A DNA stretch of 33,812 bases from CAZOHG01 sp964579725. GTDB lineage: Bacteria; Zhuqueibacterota; JdFR-76; BMS3Abin05. Positions 15,830-24,612 of the stretch are shown here, in pieces. Each line of letters begins with the position of its first letter. Within the stretch, counting starts at the first letter, position 1. The position numbers and the translations under genes were made by a program. The DNA is taken from assembly GCA_964579725.1 (NCBI GenBank), contig CAZOHG010000041.1, positions 1-33,812 of the forward strand. Direction: 5' to 3'. The notes beneath the pieces were generated by a model, which saw nothing but the letters and a program-made list of their open reading frames with translations, did no database searches and was not told the DNA's origin.

Positions 15830-17413
15830 GTGCAGTCTCCAAAATCTTCTTCCTCATTCGGAACGGTACTGGCGTGGGCATTTTACGATTTTGCCAACAC
15901 CATTTATTCCATGAACGTGGTCACCATGTATTTTTCCCTCTGGATTACCGTTAACCTGGCCCGGGAAGATTTTTGGGTCAGCGTGGGCAATTCCACCTCC
16001 ATGGCACTGGTGGCGCTTTCACTGCCCATTTTGGGGGCGCTCTCTGACAGCGCCGGTAGACGCCTGCCCTTTTTGTTTGTGTTTACATTGGGAGCGGTTT
16101 TGGGGACGGCGTTCATTGGAATGACGGGCTACTGGGTTCACCACGAAACCCTTTTGGTGCTGTTAGCCGTGGGCTTTTTTATTGTGGCGAATTACGCCTA
16201 CCAGGGGGCACTGGTTTTTTACAATGCCCTTCTGCCGGAAGTGGCCGGCCCCCAAAACATCGGCAAGGTGTCGGGATTTGGGGTTTCGTTGGGGTATTTG
16301 GGTGCCATTGTCGGCCTTTTGTTGGTCATGCCTTTTGCCCAGGGAGAAATCTCTTTCCTTCACCTAAAATGGCCGTTTCTTCAAAAAGATTGGCAGCCGG
16401 TGGCGGTTCTGAACTGGGACGCCAACCAACCTCTGAACCGATTTTTGGACGAGCACGTCGGGCGGGACGAGAATTACCGCTACAAATTGGTGCCCGATTC
16501 CGTTTCGGACGCAAAAGAGGCCGGGTGGCGGGTAACCAGCAAGGACACCGTCATTCAGCGCCCGGGCGGAAAAGCGCGCCGCGCCGTTTCCATTCTGTTT
16601 CGGGATGCCCCGATTCGGGGTAAAACCCGGGTGATTTTGCTTCGACAAGAAAGCGGGTGGGGGCGCCGCGGCACGTTTATCCCCACGGCGGTGCTTTTCT
16701 TTCTGTTTTCATTGCCCACTTTTCTTTTTATTCGGGAAAAGAAAAATCGCCCCCAACGGCAAAAAATACGCTTGAGGGAAGCGGTAGCCCGCGTGTGGGA
16801 CGGCTTGGCAAATACCCGAAAATACCCGGGGGTTCTGCGGTTTCTCATTGCTAAATTTTTTTACGAAGAGGGCATTCAAACAACCATTATTTTTATGGCC
16901 GTTTACGCGGTAAAGGTGATGGGATTTCCCAATGAAATGATTATTTTCTTTTTTATCGTGACGACGACAGCCGCTGCGGTGGGTTCCTTGATTTTCGGCT
17001 ATGTGACCGATTGGCTCCGTCCCAAACGGACGCTACTTTTGGTGGTTTCCGGGTGGATTTTCAGCCTGCTGGCCATTATTTCCACCAATAGCCACACCGT
17101 TTTTTGGATAATCGGAAGCCTGGTGGGAATTCTATTGGGGTCGACCTGGACGGCAGCTCGTCCTCTTCTCATCAGTTTGGTCCCCAAAGAAATGGTGGCG
17201 GAATTTTTCGGACTTTACGCTTTTTCGGGAAAAGTAGCGGCTATTTTCGGGCCGTTGGTGTGGGGCACCACGGTTCTTCTACTGAAACCCTACGGCGACG
17301 TGGTGCGGTACAAGGGAGCCGTTCTGTCGCTGGCGCTAATGATGGCTGTAGGTTTGGTTCTTTTGGTAAAGGTGCCCGCCGGGTCCCTTGACACAAAAAC
17401 GCCGCAGGAATAG
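15830..17413 (+). CDS. MFS transporter, UMF1/Atg22-like
   Basis: Inner-membrane transporter of 527 residues. The N-terminal FGTVLAWAFYDFANTIYSM and the loop LSDSAGRRLP after TM2 are typical of the UMF1 branch of the major facilitator superfamily, related to vacuolar Atg22 effluxers. About 11-12 hydrophobic segments are visible. A soluble stretch of about 110 residues (170-282) separates the fifth and sixth segments and is predicted to face outside the cytoplasm. The start is GTG at 15830, preceded by CGGAG; the first internal ATG would remove the first membrane segment. The substrate is unknown. It lies 14 bases after the Roadblock gene and could be on the same transcript, although its link to that cassette is unclear. 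Confidence 0.85.
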   Translation: MQSPKSSSSFGTVLAWAFYDFANTIYSMNVVTMYFSLWITVNLAREDFWVSVGNSTSMALVALSLPILGALSDSAGRRLPFLFVFTLGAVLGTAFIGMTGYWVHHETLLVLLAVGFFIVANYAYQGALVFYNALLPEVAGPQNIGKVSGFGVSLGYLGAIVGLLLVMPFAQGEISFLHLKWPFLQKDWQPVAVLNWDANQPLNRFLDEHVGRDENYRYKLVPDSVSDAKEAGWRVTSKDTVIQRPGGKARRAVSILFRDAPIRGKTRVILLRQESGWGRRGTFIPTAVLFFLFSLPTFLFIREKKNRPQRQKIRLREAVARVWDGLANTRKYPGVLRFLIAKFFYEEGIQTTIIFMAVYAVKVMGFPNEMIIFFFIVTTTAAAVGSLIFGYVTDWLRPKRTLLLVVSGWIFSLLAIISTNSHTVFWIIGSLVGILLGSTWTAARPLLISLVPKEMVAEFFGLYAFSGKVAAIFGPLVWGTTVLLLKPYGDVVRYKGAVLSLALMMAVGLVLLVKVPAGSLDTKTPQE

Positions 17414-17536
17414 CAGGCAGAAATTTGGCACTGGAGAGAAGAATGGTTGAGGCGCGTTTCAAGCAAGTCTGGCCGATTTTCCCTTAAGGTCTCGGGTATT
17501 TGGGTTTTACGCTAAAATGAAGAGGGTTCGGGACAC

Positions 17537-19216
17537 ATGACAGTTGAATCGGATTTTTTGGTCATTGGAAGTGGAATTGCAGGCCTGACTTTTGCCCTGA
17601 AAGCGGCGGCTCACGGCAGGGTAACGGTTCTCACCAAAAAGCAGCGGGCGGATTCCAATACAAACTACGCCCAGGGGGGAATTGCGTCGGTCGTCAGCAA
17701 GGACGATTCGTTCGACCTCCACATTCGCGACACCTTAGAAGCGGGAGCAGGACTTTGTCACCGAGAAGCCGTGGAACTTATTGTGCGTGAAGCACCCCTG
17801 CGCCTGAAGGAACTCATGGATTGGGGAGTGCGATTTACAACGAAAGCAAACGGCAGTCTGGATTTGGGACGTGAGGGCGGCCACTCCAAGAATCGGATTG
17901 TTCATGCGGGCGATCTGACCGGGCGAGAAATTGAACAAGCCCTTTTGGAAGCTGTGAAAACACACCCGAATATTCAGGTCTTTGAAAATCACATGGCAAT
18001 CGATCTGATTACGGAACACCAACTGGGGCACGAAATTGAAAAACGAACCAGAATTTTACACGCCTGGGGGGCGTTCGCTCTGGATGTGGAGAAAAATCGC
18101 GTGGACAAATTTTTGGCCAAAATCGTGCTTTTGGCTACCGGAGGGACCGGCCACGTTTACCTTCACACCACCAACCCGGCTATTGCCACAGGGGACGGCG
18201 TGGCCATGGCTTACCGGGCCGGAGCCTGGATCGGAAACCTGGAATTCATGCAATTTCACCCCACGGCGTTGCATTACCCGGGCGCCAATTACTTTCTGAT
18301 TTCGGAAGCCGTTCGGGGATTCGGCGGGATTCTCCGAACCCCAAATGGGGAGGCTTTCATGGAAAAATACCACCCCTTGAAGGATCTGGCTCCGCGAGAC
18401 ATTGTGGCCCGGGCTATTGACGCGGAGCTGAAAAAAAGCGGTGCTCCCCACGTTTTTTTGGACGTCACACACAAACCGGCCACTCAAATTAAGGAGCGTT
18501 TTCCCAATATTTACGCATATTGTCAGTCGTTGGGATTGGACATTACCCGTGAGTGGATTCCCGTTGTTCCGGCGGCACACTACATGTGCGGGGGCGTGGT
18601 AACCGATCTCAAAGGCCGCACGTCCATTTCGGGGCTCTACGCCAGCGGCGAAGTGGCGTGCACCGGTGTGCACGGTGCCAATCGCCTGGCGTCTAATTCC
18701 CTTCTGGAAGGTCTGGTTTTCTCACACGAAGCCTATTTGGACGCCGCCAGACGGGTGAAAAAAGCACGCATTCCCGCCGGTTTGCCGGACTGGAGTGAGG
18801 AGGGAACGCTTAATTCGGATGAATGGGTACTGGTTTCGCACGATCGGGTGGAAATCCAGACCGTCATGTGGGATTACGTGGGCATTGTTCGCTCGGACCT
18901 CCGACTGGAACGCGCCGCCCGCCGCATGCGTTTGTTGGTGAGTGAAATTGAAGATTTTTACAAGCGAACCAAGGTTTCGGAAAAATTGCTGGAATTGCGC
19001 AATCTGGCCACCGTGGGCAAATTGATTATCGACGCCGCGCGCTACCGGCGGGAAAGCCGGGGACTCCACTACACAACCGATTACCCCGAACGGGATGATC
19101 GCTTCTGGAAACACGACACCCTTATTCATCGGGATTTCGGTATTGTACACAGTTTGCCACATCCAATTACGTGGAATGAAAAAGAAGGGAACCCGAAGGA
19201 ATCCCCCTCAATTTGA
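17537..19216 (+). CDS. nadB: L-aspartate oxidase
   Basis: FAD enzyme that oxidises L-aspartate to iminoaspartate, the first step of de novo NAD synthesis. The 559-residue protein has the FAD motif GSGIAGL near residue 12, NTNYAQGGIA, GREGGHSKNRIVHA, HPTALHYPG, the active-site region EAVRGFGGILR with APRDIVARAI, and the FAD-binding end GVHGANRLASNSLLEGLVF. The absence of the usual succinate-dehydrogenase partners and the AQGGIA motif support NadB over SdhA or fumarate reductase. GAGGG stands 10 bases before the ATG. The partner genes nadA and nadC are not in the window. The gap of 123 bases from the transporter shows no convincing promoter. The TIM-barrel gene follows 14 bases later. Confidence 0.95.
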   Translation: MTVESDFLVIGSGIAGLTFALKAAAHGRVTVLTKKQRADSNTNYAQGGIASVVSKDDSFDLHIRDTLEAGAGLCHREAVELIVREAPLRLKELMDWGVRFTTKANGSLDLGREGGHSKNRIVHAGDLTGREIEQALLEAVKTHPNIQVFENHMAIDLITEHQLGHEIEKRTRILHAWGAFALDVEKNRVDKFLAKIVLLATGGTGHVYLHTTNPAIATGDGVAMAYRAGAWIGNLEFMQFHPTALHYPGANYFLISEAVRGFGGILRTPNGEAFMEKYHPLKDLAPRDIVARAIDAELKKSGAPHVFLDVTHKPATQIKERFPNIYAYCQSLGLDITREWIPVVPAAHYMCGGVVTDLKGRTSISGLYASGEVACTGVHGANRLASNSLLEGLVFSHEAYLDAARRVKKARIPAGLPDWSEEGTLNSDEWVLVSHDRVEIQTVMWDYVGIVRSDLRLERAARRMRLLVSEIEDFYKRTKVSEKLLELRNLATVGKLIIDAARYRRESRGLHYTTDYPERDDRFWKHDTLIHRDFGIVHSLPHPITWNEKEGNPKESPSI

Positions 19217-19230
19217 AAAGGGAAACGAGC

Positions 19231-20052
19231 ATGCTTATTGGTTTGACAATTGAAAAATACGGGGGGATTGAACCGTCTATTTTGTTGAATTTCGTTCGGA
19301 TTTTGGGGGTTCGGTTTGCCGAGGTGACCGAGAGTATTTTTCAAGATTTGGAGGCGGTCAGAAAAGTAAGGAAAAAGGTCAAATTAGGCATCCATTTGCC
19401 GATTGTCGAGCAGGACGGGTACGATTTTTCGTGTGAGGACGCACGTGACCGAATTGAAAATCTGATTGAAAAAATCAATGCCAATTGGCGTGAATTGGAT
19501 GTCCAATATTGCCTGAGCCACCCGCCGGAAAATCACGTCCATCCGGTGAAGGGGCCGGTTTCAAAGAAATTTTTGTTTGAAAACCTCAAGCGGCTGGAAC
19601 CCCCGGTTATTATCGAAAATATTCCCGAAGTTCGTGGATTCCAATTCCCGCCGTTTTGGGAAGAGGCCAAAGCGGCTCTTGGGAGAAAATTGTGGGGTAT
19701 GTGCTACGACGGCCCCCACGCCTTTTTGAGTGGCCCCGATTGGTTGTCCCTGTATGAAAAATTTCGGCAGGAAATTCGGGTGATTCATTTGTCGGATTGC
19801 TCCAGAACGGAGGATTTGCATTTACCGTTCGGACAAGGAGGGGAATTTCCCGTCAAGGAATTAATCAACCGATTGAAAAGGGATCGGTACGATCGGATTA
19901 TTAATCTGGAGCTCTTGCCGCAATCGATTCGGGATGTTCAGCCGGTCATCCAAAGCTATCTCATGTTTCTCAAGGAATTTAATCCCCCCAAATATTTTCG
20001 GGACAGATTACGGGCCTTTTTCATTTTGCCAATTTTGAAACGGTTTATTTAA
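19231..20052 (+). CDS. TIM-barrel protein of the AP endonuclease 2/sugar isomerase-epimerase family
   Basis: Likely metal-dependent enzyme of the xylose-isomerase-like TIM-barrel superfamily, 273 residues, cytoplasmic. Candidate metal and catalytic residues sit at the strand ends as expected: H55 in GIHLPI, H97 in LSHPPE, E129 in IIENIPE, D160 and H163 in CYDGPHAF, H186 and D189 in VIHLSDC, and E227 in NLELLP. PFGQGGEFPVKELI matches the usual G-x-G loop before the last strand. The ATG at 19231 follows AAGGGA; a TTG at 19213 inside the nadB end is less likely. The specific substrate (sugar, sugar phosphate, or abasic DNA) is unknown. Its place 14 bases after nadB suggests co-expression. Confidence 0.75.
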   Translation: MLIGLTIEKYGGIEPSILLNFVRILGVRFAEVTESIFQDLEAVRKVRKKVKLGIHLPIVEQDGYDFSCEDARDRIENLIEKINANWRELDVQYCLSHPPENHVHPVKGPVSKKFLFENLKRLEPPVIIENIPEVRGFQFPPFWEEAKAALGRKLWGMCYDGPHAFLSGPDWLSLYEKFRQEIRVIHLSDCSRTEDLHLPFGQGGEFPVKELINRLKRDRYDRIINLELLPQSIRDVQPVIQSYLMFLKEFNPPKYFRDRLRAFFILPILKRFI

Positions 20053-20105
20053 GGGAACAAAACCTTGGGTTCGATTTTGTTCGACCTCGCCTACGGGACA
20101 TTCGA

Positions 20106-20135
20106 CCCCCTGCAAGGGGGCATTTCATTTTCGAT
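20106..20135 (+). terminator. Possible terminator after the TIM-barrel gene
   Basis: CCCCC (20106-20110) and GGGGG (20116-20120) can pair around TGCAA, followed by a T-rich but interrupted tract. It lies between the convergent TIM-barrel and spmB genes. A second inverted repeat, GAACAAAA/TTTTGTTC (20055-20062 and 20075-20082), sits directly after the stop codon. The short G-C stem and mixed tail keep this call tentative. Confidence 0.4.
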
Positions 20136-20170
20136 TTTCCGATTGTTCCGAGAGGTCTCTTTTGCGCTTT

Positions 20171-20719
20171 TTAGTGGCCGAAAACCAATCGGCAAATAAA
20201 AAGAGCGGCCAAAATCCCCACCGCGTCGGCAGTTAGACCGGCCAGCACGGCATGGCGCGTTTTTTTGATTCCCACTGCACCGAAATACACGGCAATCACA
20301 TAAAAGGTGGTTTCCGTGGAACCGTAAATTGTGGACGCCAGCCGACCGATGAAAGAATCCGGCCCGTGGGTTTTCAGCAGTTCGGTCACAAGCCCCAGGG
20401 TACCGCTGCCCGAAAGCGGGCGCATGAAGGCGGCCGGGAGAACTTCCGCCGGAAATCCGATGAGATTGGTAACGGGAGACACCATTTTCACAAATAAATC
20501 CATGGCTCCCGAAGCCCGAAACATTCCGATGGAAACCAAAATAGCGACCAAATACGGAATAATCATAATCGCTACATCAAAACCCTCTTTGGCGCCGTCC
20601 ACAAAAACTTCGTACACATTCACCTTTTTAATAAAGGCCACAATTGGAATAACAAAGAGGAGAAATGGAATGGCCCAATTGGACAAAAGGGTAATAAATT
20701 CTCGAAATAGCGCTCCCAT
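20171..20719 (-). CDS. spmB: Spore maturation protein B-like membrane protein
   Basis: Multi-spanning inner-membrane protein of 182 residues with a Gate/nucleoside-recognition-type domain. The pattern YEVFVDGAKEGFDVAIMIIP (residues 36-55), IPYLVAILVSIGMFRASGA and the conserved RPLSGSGTLG and YGSTETTFYV segments identify the SpmB family. AAGGAGG stands 8 bases before the ATG at 20719. It follows spmA by 12 bases as in Bacillus. The function is not settled: in Bacillus spmAB affects spore core dehydration, yet the pair is widespread in non-sporulating Gram-negative bacteria. No sporulation genes are nearby, so a transport role for a small solute is more likely here. Confidence 0.93.
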   Translation of the reverse strand: MGALFREFITLLSNWAIPFLLFVIPIVAFIKKVNVYEVFVDGAKEGFDVAIMIIPYLVAILVSIGMFRASGAMDLFVKMVSPVTNLIGFPAEVLPAAFMRPLSGSGTLGLVTELLKTHGPDSFIGRLASTIYGSTETTFYVIAVYFGAVGIKKTRHAVLAGLTADAVGILAALFICRLVFGH

Positions 20720-20731
20720 GAAATCGCCTCC

Positions 20732-21388
20732 TTATTTTTGGTTTTCGCTGTTGGTGGGTAATGTCGATTTTTTCGGCGTGTCGGCGTCCGGTTCCTCAGG
20801 ACGCCATTTGAAGAAGGGGAGTTTTTCGTACACTTTGGAGGCAATAATGGCCGTAATGGTGGCCATGGTGGAGGCGAAAATGGTGGTTCCGATGATTTCC
20901 CAGGGATTGTGGGAACCCAATTGAACCCGAACGGCAATCATGGTAGCGGGAATCAGCGTAATGCTGGCCGTGTTGATGCCCAAAAAGAGCACCATCGCAT
21001 TGGTGGCGGTGTCTTTTTTGGGATTGATTTTTTGTAGTTCTTCCATGGCTTTCAGGCCAAGAGGAGTGGCTGCGTTGCTGAGCCCGAGCCAATTGGCGCT
21101 GATGTTTAAGATCATGGCTCCCATGGCGGGGTGCTCGGGAGGAACATCCGGAAACAAGCGGGACATAATGGGTTTGAGGACGCGCGCCAACATTTTGACA
21201 AGTCCCCCTTCCTGCGCAATTTTCATAATGCCCAGCCACAAAGCCATGATTCCGATTAAGCCGAAGGAAATGTCTACCGATACTTTAGCCATATGAAAAG
21301 CGGCCTCAGTCACCTCCTGAATGCGGCCGTTAATGCCGCCTACAACAATCGAGACAACAACCAAAAACAGCCAAATGTAATTGAGCAT
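20732..21388 (-). CDS. spmA: Spore maturation protein A-like membrane protein
   Basis: Inner-membrane protein of 218 residues, partner of SpmB. Family features are the N-terminal segment MLNYIWLFLVVVSIVVGGI, GLIGIMALWLGIMKIAQEGG, the conserved FPDVPPEHPAMGAMILNISA with NWLGLSNAATPLGLKAM, and FLGINTASITLIP. The last 25 residues are soluble and charged. AAGGAGG lies about 6 bases before the ATG at 21388. Divergent transcription from the methyltransferase-like gene leaves a 309-base regulatory region upstream. SpmA and SpmB correspond to the two halves of a fused protein found in some bacteria, so they probably work as a complex. Confidence 0.93.
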   Translation of the reverse strand: MLNYIWLFLVVVSIVVGGINGRIQEVTEAAFHMAKVSVDISFGLIGIMALWLGIMKIAQEGGLVKMLARVLKPIMSRLFPDVPPEHPAMGAMILNISANWLGLSNAATPLGLKAMEELQKINPKKDTATNAMVLFLGINTASITLIPATMIAVRVQLGSHNPWEIIGTTIFASTMATITAIIASKVYEKLPFFKWRPEEPDADTPKKSTLPTNSENQK

Positions 21389-21697
21389 AAAAACCTCCTT
21401 GAATACTCTGGACTTTTGTAAGAGCGTACATCTGAATTTTCGGACGACGGGTTTCGGTCAAAAGGCAATCTTAAGTTTAACAAAGTAGAAAAAAAAGAAT
21501 AGAAATCAAGTGTTTTTTGACAAGCGGGCAAATTGAAAATTCCGGAAAAAGATTCTGTCACTGCGTCTGAGCAGCGGCAAATTTGCTTGCATTTGCCGGA
21601 AAAAAGCTTTAATTTTAAGGACAATTGGCGAAACTTCGGTTTGAAAAAAGTTGTGATTTAACAGACTGTTATTTAAGGAATAGAAATAGGATTTGCA
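21389..21697. other. 309-base divergent intergenic region with an 8-base inverted repeat
   Basis: Lies between spmA (leftward) and the methyltransferase-like gene (rightward) and should hold both promoters, but I could not pick convincing -35/-10 pairs. CGGCAAAT (21575-21582) and ATTTGCCG (21591-21598) form a perfect 8-base inverted repeat with an 8-base loop. It may be an operator or an RNA hairpin. Two copies of CCGGAAAAA (near 21543 and 21596) surround it. No coding sequence is supported here. Confidence 0.4.
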
Positions 21698-22219
21698 ATG
21701 CCAAAACTGGCTGAGGATTTCAAAAGAAAATCGCGCAATTTGTTGGCGGGCTTTGTGGGACTATCGGGTTTGGCCTGGGCATTGGATACCCTTTTGCATT
21801 GGGGGAAATTGGATCCAACTGCGTGGCATTTCTATGTCGGTATTTTTTTGCTACTTTCAGCTTTTGCCGTGGCCTCTGTTTCCGGACGTCAATTGACACT
21901 TTACGGAAGAGCCTCGGAGAACTTGCCGCGCGGGACCACCGACCAATTGGTCACACGGGGCATTTTTGCCTACGTCCGACATCCCATGTTCAGTAGTTTT
22001 GTCGCTATTTTATTTGCAATTGGGCTCTTGTTCAATTCCAAAGGATTTACCTTTGTGTCGGCTCCTCTCGGGAGCCTTTATATTATTTGGTTCGCCTATT
22101 TTCGGGAAGAAAAAGAGGCCGAGGGGAAATTTGGCAATGCGTACCGGCAGTACAAATCCCGGGTGGCGGCGTTTTTCCCGTACCCGCGGCCGTTTCGACA
22201 GAAGAAAACGAAAAAATAG
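21698..22219 (+). CDS. Isoprenylcysteine carboxyl methyltransferase (ICMT/PEMT)-like membrane protein
   Basis: Integral membrane protein of 173 residues with about four hydrophobic segments. The C-terminal half carries the ICMT/PEMT signature: LVTRGIFAYVRHPMF (about 86-100) followed by YFREEKEAEGKFGNAYRQYK and AAFFPYP, the SAM-binding region of the family. Bacterial members methylate mostly unknown lipids or small molecules; genuine prenylcysteine substrates are not expected. AGGAT stands 7 bases before the ATG at 21698. It ends 22 bases before the NagB/PIG-L fusion gene and may be co-transcribed. A basic tail (PFRQKKTKK) ends the protein. Confidence 0.85.
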   Translation: MPKLAEDFKRKSRNLLAGFVGLSGLAWALDTLLHWGKLDPTAWHFYVGIFLLLSAFAVASVSGRQLTLYGRASENLPRGTTDQLVTRGIFAYVRHPMFSSFVAILFAIGLLFNSKGFTFVSAPLGSLYIIWFAYFREEKEAEGKFGNAYRQYKSRVAAFFPYPRPFRQKKTKK

Positions 22220-22241
22220 AGAAAAAAGGAGTCTGAATAAA

Positions 22242-24608
22242 ATGCCAAAAAAGAAAAGCAAGAAACCTCAGGTGGAATCTCGGGTGGAAAAGATTTTTCT
22301 GGAACGCTCGGGGCGAAAGCTTCTGTACGCACCGCAGGAAAAAATTCCCGCTATTGTGGTGAACAATTTCCCCACCCTGGGGAAATTGACAGCGCTGCGT
22401 TTTCTGGAATGGGTTCAAAATAATCCGGGCGGAGTGGTTTCGTTGCCCACGGGAAAAACACCGGAACATTTTATTAAATGGGTTATTCATTACCTGACCA
22501 ATTGGAATTTGCCGGAGGTCCGGAAGGATTTGGAGGCAAATGGCATCAATCCGGCTGTTTTCCCGGATATGAAAAGTCTCCATTTTGTTCAAATCGATGA
22601 ATTTTACCCGATTAATCCTCACCAGCACAACAGTTTTTATTACTATGTCAACAAATTTTACATTAAGGGGTTCGGGCTGGATCCGCAAAAAGCCATGTTA
22701 ATCGACACCTCCCGAATCGGAATACCCGAGGGGTTGCACATTGAGGATGTTTTTCCCAATAATATTGTTGATCTTTCGCTGCGTACGCGGCAGGCGACCA
22801 ATTCCAAGGAACGCTTGCAGCAGAAGGTAATCGGGGCGGTTGACCAGTTTTGTACGGAATACGAGAATAGGATTCGCCAACTGGGGGGCATCGGTTTCTT
22901 TTTGGGAGGAATCGGGCCGGACGGGCATATTGCGTTCAATATTCGCGGTTCGGACCATCATTCTACCACTCGTCTGATGCCGACCAATTACGAAACGCAG
23001 GCGGCCGCCGCCACCGACCTGGGCGGCATTGAGGTAGCACGCAGCCGTCTGGTTATTACAATCGGGCTTTCCACCATTACCTACAACCCGGACGTGGTGG
23101 CAATCATTATTGCAGCCGGTGACGCCAAGGCGAAGGTGGTGGCTGATGCCATCCAACAGGAGAAACACATCCTGTACCCGGCTTCGGTTTTGCAGGATTT
23201 GCCCAATGCGCGCTTCTTTTTGACGCAGGGAGCTGCCAGCCAACTGGGCGCCCGGCATCTTGAAGATTTACGCAATGCCGAGTCCGTTTCGGAAGAAGAA
23301 ATCGAGAAAATTCTCGTGAATTTGTCCGTTTTGAAAAACAAACGTCTACGAGACTTGGTGCGAAGCGATTTCACAAGCAATCGTTTTGCCGCCGAGGTGT
23401 TGAAAAAAACGAAGGAAGATGCCAAAACGTTGGCACTTCGGGTGGAGCAAAGCCTGATTAAAAAAATTGAGGCCGGTTTGCAAACGCCGGAAGGCGAAGT
23501 GTTCATGCATACGGCTCCTCACCACGACGACATCATGTTGGGTTACTTAGCGTACATTGTCCATTTGGTGCGAACGCCCAAAAATCAACATTATTTCAAT
23601 TACATGACCAGCGGCTTTACGGCGGTTACCAATGCGTACGTTCTCCAGCTCATGGAAAAAATGCTCCGCTTTTTGGATACTCCTCATTTTCAAGAACTTA
23701 TGGCACAGGGCTATTTTGATCCGGCCAATGAAGCAGCAAAGAATGAAGAGGTGTACCTGTACCTTGAAGGTATTGCCGCTCACAGCCGTTCCAAAAAGGA
23801 TGAAGCTGAAACCCGCCGCCTGCTCCGCGACATGGTTTTTCTGTTTGAAGAGGACAATTTGCCGAATTTGAAAAATCGCATTGTCGAATTGGTGAACTAT
23901 TTCAAAACCCAATATCCGGGGAAAAAAGACATTACTTACGTCCAACAATTGAAAGGGATGATCCGCGAATGGGAGGCCGATTTGCTGTGGGCCTATTTGG
24001 GCTTCAATTCCAGTTCCGTAAATCACCTGCGGCTGGGATTTTACAAGGGCGATATCTTCACGGAAGACCCCAAAATGCAGCGGGACGTGTACCCGGTTTT
24101 GAGGCTTTTGGAAGCCATTCGCCCCACGGTGGTAACCGTGGCGTTAGACCCCGAGGGAAGCGGGCCCGACACCCACTACAAGGTTCTTCAGGCGGTTTCC
24201 GAAGCGCTGAAATTGTACGAAGCGAAAACCGGTGAGCACGCCATTCGCGTTTGGGGATACCGGAATGTGTGGTACCGTTTTCACCCCTCCGAAGCCAATA
24301 TTTTTGTGCCAGTTTCGCTGAATTCCATGGCGATTTTAGAAAATTCGTTTATGTACTGCTTTGGCTCCCAGCGGTCGGCTTCTTTCCCGAGCTACGAATA
24401 CGACGGGCCCTTTAACCGTCTGGCGCAAAAGATCATGGTGGAACAGTACCAAATTGTGAAAACGGCGCTGGGCAGTGAATATTTCTACCAGAATCCGCAC
24501 CCGAGGCTCCGTGCGGCTCGGGGCTTTACATTTCTCAAACAGCTCAGCTTGCCCGAATTTTACCAGCGCTCAATGGAATTGCGGAAAACAACCGAAACAA
24601 TGGAATAG
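22242..24608 (+). CDS. nagB: Glucosamine-6-phosphate deaminase-like protein fused to a PIG-L/LmbE-type deacetylase domain
   Basis: A 788-residue two-domain protein. Residues about 35-335 form a NagB domain: SLPTGKTPEHF (67-77), the active-site-type VQIDEFYPI (116-124) and GGIGPDGHIAFN (222-233). Residues about 415-788 hold a PIG-L/LmbE-like domain whose zinc motif appears as HTAPHHDD (423-430), interrupted by a long helical insertion (about 465-590). This architecture is known from Bacteroidetes-type proteins of about 650 residues; this one is longer. A linked role, deacetylating GlcNAc-containing compounds and deaminating glucosamine 6-phosphate, is plausible but not proven for the family. 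The start at 22242 with GGAG upstream replaces a 92-residue longer frame that overlaps the previous gene. Confidence 0.9.
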   Translation: MPKKKSKKPQVESRVEKIFLERSGRKLLYAPQEKIPAIVVNNFPTLGKLTALRFLEWVQNNPGGVVSLPTGKTPEHFIKWVIHYLTNWNLPEVRKDLEANGINPAVFPDMKSLHFVQIDEFYPINPHQHNSFYYYVNKFYIKGFGLDPQKAMLIDTSRIGIPEGLHIEDVFPNNIVDLSLRTRQATNSKERLQQKVIGAVDQFCTEYENRIRQLGGIGFFLGGIGPDGHIAFNIRGSDHHSTTRLMPTNYETQAAAATDLGGIEVARSRLVITIGLSTITYNPDVVAIIIAAGDAKAKVVADAIQQEKHILYPASVLQDLPNARFFLTQGAASQLGARHLEDLRNAESVSEEEIEKILVNLSVLKNKRLRDLVRSDFTSNRFAAEVLKKTKEDAKTLALRVEQSLIKKIEAGLQTPEGEVFMHTAPHHDDIMLGYLAYIVHLVRTPKNQHYFNYMTSGFTAVTNAYVLQLMEKMLRFLDTPHFQELMAQGYFDPANEAAKNEEVYLYLEGIAAHSRSKKDEAETRRLLRDMVFLFEEDNLPNLKNRIVELVNYFKTQYPGKKDITYVQQLKGMIREWEADLLWAYLGFNSSSVNHLRLGFYKGDIFTEDPKMQRDVYPVLRLLEAIRPTVVTVALDPEGSGPDTHYKVLQAVSEALKLYEAKTGEHAIRVWGYRNVWYRFHPSEANIFVPVSLNSMAILENSFMYCFGSQRSASFPSYEYDGPFNRLAQKIMVEQYQIVKTALGSEYFYQNPHPRLRAARGFTFLKQLSLPEFYQRSMELRKTTETME

Positions 24609-24612
24609 ACAA

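Noticed and set aside
21966..22241. 92-residue N-terminal extension of the NagB/PIG-L protein
   Set aside because: It overlaps the methyltransferase-like gene in another frame and lacks NagB-like sequence; the ATG at 22242 has its own ribosome-binding site.
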